Source of the DNA: PALSA-555 sp035468285
Lineage (GTDB): Bacteria; Actinomycetota; Acidimicrobiia; IMCC26256; PALSA-555
Assembly (NCBI GenBank): GCA_035468285.1
Contig: DATISY010000041.1
Span: 1 to 16,082, forward strand
Length of the DNA: 16,082 bases
Direction: 5' to 3'
The notes under the pieces were generated by a model that did not search any database, was not told the DNA's origin, and saw only the letters and a program-made list of their open reading frames with translations. The first letter of the stretch is position 1; every line of letters starts with the position of its first letter. Made by a program: the position numbers and the translations under genes. Positions 12,067-16,082 of the stretch are shown here, piece by piece.

Positions 12067-13221
12067 TCAGCCGAGGCGCTCGATGATCGTGGCGTTCGCC
12101 AATCCGCCGCCTTCGCACATGGTCTGCAGACCGAACCGGCCGCCGGTGCGCTCGAGCTCATTGAGGAGCGTGGACAACAGGCGCGCCCCGGAGCAGCCGA
12201 GCGGATGACCCAGCGCGATGGCGCCGCCGTTGACGTTCACCCGACTCAGGTCGGGATGATGCTCCTGGGCCCAGGCGAGAACCACGGGCGCGAACGCCTC
12301 GTTGATCTCGACGAGATCCATGTCGTCGAGAGTCAGCTTCCCTCGCTCGAGCACCTTCGTCGTCGCGGGGATGGGCCCCGTCAGCATCAGCACCGGATCG
12401 ACCCCGGCTAACGCGAACGCGTGGAACCGAGCCCGAGGGGTCAAGCCGAGGCTGTTTGCCTTCTCCTCGCTCATGATCAGCACCGCGGCCGCACCGTCAC
12501 TGATCTGTGACGAGTTCGCGGCCGTGACGACACCGTCGGCCTTGAAGGCGGGCTTGAGCTTGGCGAGCGTCTCCAAGGATGAATCCGGCCGGATCCCCTC
12601 GTCTCGAGCCATGTGCTGGGGCCCGTCGTCGGTGACGACGTCGACCGCGACGATCTCGCGGTCGAAGCGCCCCTCTTCGGTGGCCCGGGCCGCCCGCTGG
12701 TGGGACTCGGCCGAGAACCGGTCGTTGTCCTCCCGCGAGATCCCCCACTTCTCGGCGATGAGCTCGGCCGAGATTCCCTGCGGAACGAGGTCATACCGGG
12801 CCAGGACCTTCGGCCCGAACGGCACGCTGCCGGGGAGCAACGAGGAACCCATCGGGGTCCGCGTCATGCTCTCGACGCCGGCGGCGACCACGACGTCGTA
12901 CGCACCGGCCATCACGCCCTGCGCGGCGAAATGCGCGGCCTGCTGCGATGACCCGCACTGACGGTCGATGCTGGTCCCAGGAACCGAGTCGGGAAACCCG
13001 GCGGCGAGCGCCGCGTTGCGCCCGACGTTGACGGCCTGGTCCCCGACTTGGGAGACGCAGCCCATGATGACGTCATCGATGATCGCCGGGTCGAGATCGC
13101 TGCGGGCCACGAGAGCCTCGAGCGTGTGTGCGGCAAGGTCCACCGGGTGCCAGTCCTTGAGTTTGCCGTTCCGGCGCCCGAGCGGGGTACGGACAGCGTC
13201 GACGATCACGGCGGTCGGCAT
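12067..13221 (-). CDS. Thiolase (acetyl-CoA acyltransferase)
   Basis: A 384-residue thiolase that cleaves 3-ketoacyl-CoA or condenses acyl-CoA units, normally in fatty acid or sterol side-chain degradation. Catalytic residues are C89 in DRQCGSSQQA, H339 in GHPLGCSG, and C369 in TMCEGGGLAN; ESMTRTPMG (117-125) and NEAFAP are also typical. The start ATG 13221 is preceded by GGAGGG at 4-6 bases, and MPTAVIVDAVRTP is the usual thiolase beginning. Similarity is closest to FadA-type and steroid 3-ketoacyl-CoA thiolases, but the substrate cannot be assigned. One Leu codon is TTA. It is divergent from a hotdog thioesterase, another acyl-CoA enzyme, with overlapping promoter elements, which suggests a shared role in acyl-CoA turnover. 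Confidence 0.96.
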   Translation of the reverse strand: MPTAVIVDAVRTPLGRRNGKLKDWHPVDLAAHTLEALVARSDLDPAIIDDVIMGCVSQVGDQAVNVGRNAALAAGFPDSVPGTSIDRQCGSSQQAAHFAAQGVMAGAYDVVVAAGVESMTRTPMGSSLLPGSVPFGPKVLARYDLVPQGISAELIAEKWGISREDNDRFSAESHQRAARATEEGRFDREIVAVDVVTDDGPQHMARDEGIRPDSSLETLAKLKPAFKADGVVTAANSSQISDGAAAVLIMSEEKANSLGLTPRARFHAFALAGVDPVLMLTGPIPATTKVLERGKLTLDDMDLVEINEAFAPVVLAWAQEHHPDLSRVNVNGGAIALGHPLGCSGARLLSTLLNELERTGGRFGLQTMCEGGGLANATIIERLG

Positions 13222-13256
13222 GGAGCCCTCCGGTTGATGTGCGGAAACTCGGCCCA

Positions 13257-13262
13257 ACGATA
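13257..13262 (-). promoter_or_regulatory. Putative -10 box of the thiolase gene
   Basis: On the minus strand TATCGT would start a transcript near 13250, with a leader of about 30 bases holding the GGAGGG ribosome binding site. It overlaps the opposing TACGCT by two bases. Confidence 0.3.
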
Positions 13263-13266
13263 CGCT
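13261..13266 (+). promoter_or_regulatory. Putative -10 box of the thioesterase gene (leaderless)
   Basis: TACGCT is followed by 8 bases and the ATG at 13275, with no Shine-Dalgarno sequence, the same arrangement as at fhaA, pknB, trpG and crgA. Confidence 0.45.
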
Positions 13267-13274
13267 CCGCCGCC

Positions 13275-13688
13275 ATGCCCCGAAATCTCGACGCCGCGCT
13301 CGGAGACGGCGGGATGCCGCTCCTCGCCCAGCTCGGTGTGGTCTTCGACCGCTACGGCGAAGGCTGGGCCGAGGCAACGTGGACACCCACCGCGCTCGCC
13401 TGCAACCCCCTCGGGTCTGTGCACGGAGGTGTCTACGGCGTCATCCACGACGCGGCGATGAACTTCGCGGCGAGCAGCGCCCTCGAACGCGGCGACCGGG
13501 CCGCGACCCTCGACGTGACCTACCAGACGATCCGACCGAGCAGCAGCGGCGACACCCTCCATGTCCGGGGCGAAGTCGTCCGCCTCTCCACGAGTGTCGC
13601 CTACCTCCAATCGAGCGTCACGGGCACCGACGACACCCTCATCTCGCGGGCTACCGCCACCTTCTTCGTCCGGCGCCGCGACGCGTGA
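13275..13688 (+). CDS. PaaI-like hotdog-fold acyl-CoA thioesterase
   Basis: A 137-residue hotdog-fold protein that would hydrolyse acyl-CoA or aryl-CoA thioesters. The hallmark is NPLGSVHGGVYGVIHDAA (44-61): HGG at 50-52 starts the central helix and D59 is in the usual place of the catalytic acid. The following strands TLDVTYQTIRP and LHVRGEVVRLS are typical. The start ATG 13275 is preceded by a -10 box rather than a ribosome binding site. The stop TGA overlaps the GTG start of the next gene (GTGA, 13685-13688), so the two are translationally coupled. Being divergent from the thiolase suggests acyl-CoA metabolism; the exact substrate is unknown. Confidence 0.92.
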   Translation: MPRNLDAALGDGGMPLLAQLGVVFDRYGEGWAEATWTPTALACNPLGSVHGGVYGVIHDAAMNFAASSALERGDRAATLDVTYQTIRPSSSGDTLHVRGEVVRLSTSVAYLQSSVTGTDDTLISRATATFFVRRRDA

Positions 13689-14494
13689 CTCCCGAAGCCC
13701 GCCCCACCACTCCCGGTGGGCCCATCTCCCGGCGGACCCGGTTCGGCTGGCTCGGTGAAGTCGCCGCCGGCCTCGCGATCTACTTCGGCTACGACACGCT
13801 TCGCACCGAGGTCGCCGGCTCGACACGCCTCGCGTACCAGCACGCCCGCCAGATCGTGTCCGCGGAGCGCTTCCTGCACATCTACTGGGAGCGCGACATC
13901 CAGCGCGCGTTCCTCCACCTCGACTGGTTCATCGCGTTCTGGAACATCTACTACGGCACCATCCATTTCGTCATGCCCGTCATCGCACTGGTCTGGCTGT
14001 ACCTGCGGTTCCCGGCCCGGTACGTCCGGTGGCGCAACACGCTGGCCTTGATGTTCGGGCTCGCTGTCCTCACCTTCTGGGCCTACCCGCTCATGCCGCC
14101 CCGGGTGATGCCACCCCGGTACGGGTTCGTCGACACCGCCGCCGAGTACTACAACTTCGGGCCCCAGGTGCGGGTCCGCTTCGACCGACACGATCAGCCG
14201 ACCCACGAGGCCGAGCAGCAGTTCGGCAACCTCTACGCCGCGATGCCCAGCTTCCACGTCGGCTGGTCGACCTGGTTCGTCTTCGCGCTCTGGCCCGTCG
14301 TCCGCCGGAGATGGGTGAAGGTGCTGCTGATCATCTACCCGTTGACGATCTTGTTCTGCATCACCGTGACCGCCAACCACTGGCTGCTCGACGCGGTCGG
14401 CGGATGGGCCGTCCTCGGGATCGGGTACCTCGGCGCGTGCAGCATCGACGCCCTCACCGGCCGGACGCGACGGGCGGCTCTAGTCGAGCAGTGA
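13685..14494 (+). CDS. PAP2-superfamily membrane phosphatase/phosphotransferase
   Basis: A 269-residue polytopic membrane protein with about five or six helices. It has the second and third PAP2 motifs, PSFH with H191 (188-191) and NHWLLD with H232 and D236 (231-236), the histidine and Asp that handle the phosphoryl group. The first motif region is diverged, as in the PAP2_3 subfamily related to inositol phosphoryl transferases (Aur1-like). It probably acts on a lipid phosphate or transfers a phosphoinositol group at the membrane; this is inference. The long loop between helices (about 145-185: FVDTAAEYYNF, RHDQPTHEAEQQFG) fits an outward-facing domain. The GTG start overlaps the thioesterase stop. 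The last 15 bases overlap the convergent PKD-protein gene. Confidence 0.88.
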   Translation: MTPEARPTTPGGPISRRTRFGWLGEVAAGLAIYFGYDTLRTEVAGSTRLAYQHARQIVSAERFLHIYWERDIQRAFLHLDWFIAFWNIYYGTIHFVMPVIALVWLYLRFPARYVRWRNTLALMFGLAVLTFWAYPLMPPRVMPPRYGFVDTAAEYYNFGPQVRVRFDRHDQPTHEAEQQFGNLYAAMPSFHVGWSTWFVFALWPVVRRRWVKVLLIIYPLTILFCITVTANHWLLDAVGGWAVLGIGYLGACSIDALTGRTRRAALVEQ

Positions 14495-15682
14495 CGACCG
14501 GAGGCTGCGCCGCCGGTAGCTCAGCCAGCCCGCCCCGAAGATCCCGAAGGCACCCAGCCCGGTCAGCCACGGCGCCGCGCTCGGGCTCGAGTGGTGCGCG
14601 CTCTGCGTCACGCTCACCGACGCCCGCTTGACCGGCTTCGGCCGCCCCGCGGTCTTCGCCGCCTTCCCGATGGCCGACGGGATCGGCTGGAACCAGTCGG
14701 GCTTCCACAACCAGATCACGGTCACCTGCTGCACCGCGCCGGGCACGGGCACCGCGAAGTTCGGGAGCGCCTTCGCGAACGACAGCGGCGCCGCGGGCGC
14801 CGGACCGGCCGCAACGGGCGCGGCGGCCGGTGGGCCCGGCGCGGGAGCCTGCGGTGGGCCGGGTGCGGGAGCCTGCGGCGGTACCGGCGGTGGGCTCTGC
14901 GGAGGTGCCGGCGCCGGCTTCGCGACCGTCACCGCGAAGCACGACGGCCCCTGGGTCGCATGGGCGCCATCACTGGCTCTCACCACCAGCGTCACGCAGT
15001 ACTGCCCGTCCTGGTTGAAGATCGACGCCGGCGGCGTGAACGACGACTGCGGACCGTCTTGCGTGACGGCGGGGCCGCTCTGTGGTGTCAGCGTCCACTG
15101 GTAGTCGAGCGCTCCCGGCAGGCCGCCCGACGACCCGGAGCCGTCGAACGTGAACGAGCCCGCGCTCGGCAGCGCCCCGCCCGCCGGCACGGTGAACGCC
15201 GCGGTGGGCGGTGGGGCGGGAACCAGGTTCACGCTCCCTTGATTGAACTGGCCGAGGTCGGGCGCCGCGCCTCCGCCGGACGTGGCGAAGAAGAACGGAT
15301 GCCCCGCTCCGCCGGTGAAGTAGTACTGGCAGGACGGCTGCGTGATGGCGCAGAACTGGTCGGCTCGTTGGAGGGTCACGCCACTCGCCGAGAATGTGCC
15401 CGGCCAACCGCCCGACTCGGACGCGACGACGTTGTTCGGGAAGGTGAGGTTGGTCTCGCGAGTCAACGTGACGGGACCCCAGAGCGTGTTCGGGCTTCGT
15501 TGGAACACGGGCGGGCTCGTGCTCGACACCCTGAACGCGACGTACTCCCCGGGTTGCAGCGCGCCGACCCACGGAGGTGGGTCCGCCGCGGCCGGGACGG
15601 CCATCACCAAGGCGACCGCCCCCAGCGTCGCGAGGGTCGCGATCCACGCCGCGAGGTGCCTCGCGATCGGTCGGCCGAGCAT
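14480..15682 (-). CDS. Exported PKD-domain surface protein with Pro-rich stalk and C-terminal anchor
   Basis: A 400-residue protein of unknown function with clear surface-protein layout. The signal peptide is at 1-33 (helix LAAWIATLATLGAVALVMAV, then PAAA). An unassigned domain covers about 35-155 with C111 and C118. A PKD domain follows at about 157-254 (FTFDGSGSSGG, YQWTLTP, QYCVTLVVRASDG; C229 and C248 could pair). Next come a Pro/Ala-rich stalk (about 256-300) with two PQAPAPGP repeats, a second small region to about 365, and a C-terminal helix (370-388) ending in RRRSLRSS. There is no LPXTG motif, so it is probably held by the helix. ATG 15682 is chosen because it puts the signal peptide first; the frame is open to 15760. 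No clear ribosome binding site is seen. It lies 49 bases after the HAD gene on the same strand and overlaps the PAP2 gene end. Confidence 0.85.
   Translation of the reverse strand: MLGRPIARHLAAWIATLATLGAVALVMAVPAAADPPPWVGALQPGEYVAFRVSSTSPPVFQRSPNTLWGPVTLTRETNLTFPNNVVASESGGWPGTFSASGVTLQRADQFCAITQPSCQYYFTGGAGHPFFFATSGGGAAPDLGQFNQGSVNLVPAPPPTAAFTVPAGGALPSAGSFTFDGSGSSGGLPGALDYQWTLTPQSGPAVTQDGPQSSFTPPASIFNQDGQYCVTLVVRASDGAHATQGPSCFAVTVAKPAPAPPQSPPPVPPQAPAPGPPQAPAPGPPAAAPVAAGPAPAAPLSFAKALPNFAVPVPGAVQQVTVIWLWKPDWFQPIPSAIGKAAKTAGRPKPVKRASVSVTQSAHHSSPSAAPWLTGLGAFGIFGAGWLSYRRRSLRSSLLD
14829..14876. repeat. 24-base tandem repeat in the Pro-rich stalk
   Basis: Two 24-base units (14829-14852 and 14853-14876), differing at two positions, encode two copies of the octapeptide PQAPAPGP on the minus strand. 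This is an in-frame repeat that can lengthen or shorten the stalk without loss of frame. Confidence 0.85.
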
Positions 15683-15731
15683 CCCAATATCATCGCGCTC
15701 GCGCTGGGTGCAGCGCGGCGCGCGCGGTCGG

Positions 15732-16082
15732 TCACCGACTGGCCCGATTCCACCGATCATCGGTCAGGCCCCGCACGGTGACCGGCGTGAGCTCCGCGAC
15801 GGATCCCAGCACGACATCCGCCATCGAGACGACGTCCGGTGGTGGGGGAAAGGTCCGATTGGGGATCGCGACCACCCGGGTGCCGGCGGCGACGGCCGCC
15901 CGGATCCCGTTGGCCGAATCCTCGACCGCGACGGCAAGGTGCGCGTCACACGCGATCGCCTGCAACACCGCGAGGTAGACGTCGGGCGCCGGTTTGCCCC
16001 GAGGGACCTCTTCGGACGACATCACGACGCGAAAGCAGTCCCGCAGGCCGCTGGCGTCGAGGAACGCCTCGATCACCACCCG
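15732..16082 (-). CDS. HAD-family phosphatase (N-terminal part beyond window)
   Basis: The last 116 residues of a haloacid dehalogenase-like hydrolase of the beta-phosphoglucomutase/phosphatase group; the frame is open at the window edge, so the start and the DxD nucleophile motif are missing. Visible are RVVIEAFL, the beginning of the typical post-motif-II helix, motif III Lys in GKPAPDVY, and the motif IV acid in VEDSANGIRAA, followed by GTRVVAIPN. These patterns are typical of sugar-phosphate or other small-molecule phosphatases; the substrate is unknown. It reads toward the PKD-protein gene on the same strand with a 49-base gap. Confidence 0.92.
   Translation of the reverse strand, partial: RVVIEAFLDASGLRDCFRVVMSSEEVPRGKPAPDVYLAVLQAIACDAHLAVAVEDSANGIRAAVAAGTRVVAIPNRTFPPPPDVVSMADVVLGSVAELTPVTVRGLTDDRWNRASR

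Noticed and set aside
14591..15781. Open frame of 396 codons on the plus strand opposite the PKD-protein gene
   Set aside because: The Arg-rich, motif-free translation is a mirror of the high-GC minus-strand gene, which has a signal peptide and a PKD domain.

Overview
This window comes from a high-GC actinobacterial chromosome. CrgA is a family confined to Actinobacteria, and the block fhaA-fhaB-pstP-rodA-pbpA-pknB next to trpG and crgA is the well-known actinobacterial growth and division locus (compare M. tuberculosis Rv0011c to Rv0020c). The cluster here has one kinase gene (no pknA) and uses many GTG starts. This would suit a deep-branching class such as Acidimicrobiia, but that placement is inference.

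Left end (1-2442): a secreted protein of IPT/TIG repeats on the minus strand runs off the window edge. Next come about 770 bases with no convincing gene, a tRNA-Leu(CAG), and a short-chain dehydrogenase/reductase, the last two on the minus strand.

Centre (2646-11411): a tightly packed plus-strand cluster. FhaA and FhaB (phospho-threonine readers), PstP (PP2C phosphatase), a RodA/FtsW glycan polymerase, the class B transpeptidase PbpA and the PASTA kinase PknB form a cell-wall growth circuit. PknB senses wall fragments outside the cell and phosphorylates targets that the FHA proteins bind. PstP reverses the marks, and RodA and PbpA polymerise and crosslink peptidoglycan. Three gene pairs overlap by 4 bases (ATGA or GTGA). 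A short MutY-type DNA glycosylase follows pknB, converging on a TrpG/PabA glutamine amidotransferase whose stop codon overlaps the mutY stop. CrgA, a division-site membrane protein, is divergent from trpG.

Right end (11412-16082): a hairpin-rich spacer with a possible 31-residue membrane peptide; a minus-strand pair of thiolase and small zinc-ribbon membrane protein; a divergent plus-strand pair of hotdog thioesterase and PAP2-family membrane enzyme; then on the minus strand a PKD-domain surface protein and the C-terminal part of a HAD-family phosphatase.

Five genes (fhaA, pknB, trpG, crgA, thioesterase) have a TANNNT hexamer 7-9 bases before the start codon and no Shine-Dalgarno sequence, which points to leaderless transcripts. 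I see no phage, insertion sequence, CRISPR array or defence system. The window is mostly conserved core genome. The most unusual points are the 97% identical TIG repeats, the lone cysteine pair in the last PASTA domain of PknB, the catalytic-loop sequence of RodA, and the structured spacer after crgA.
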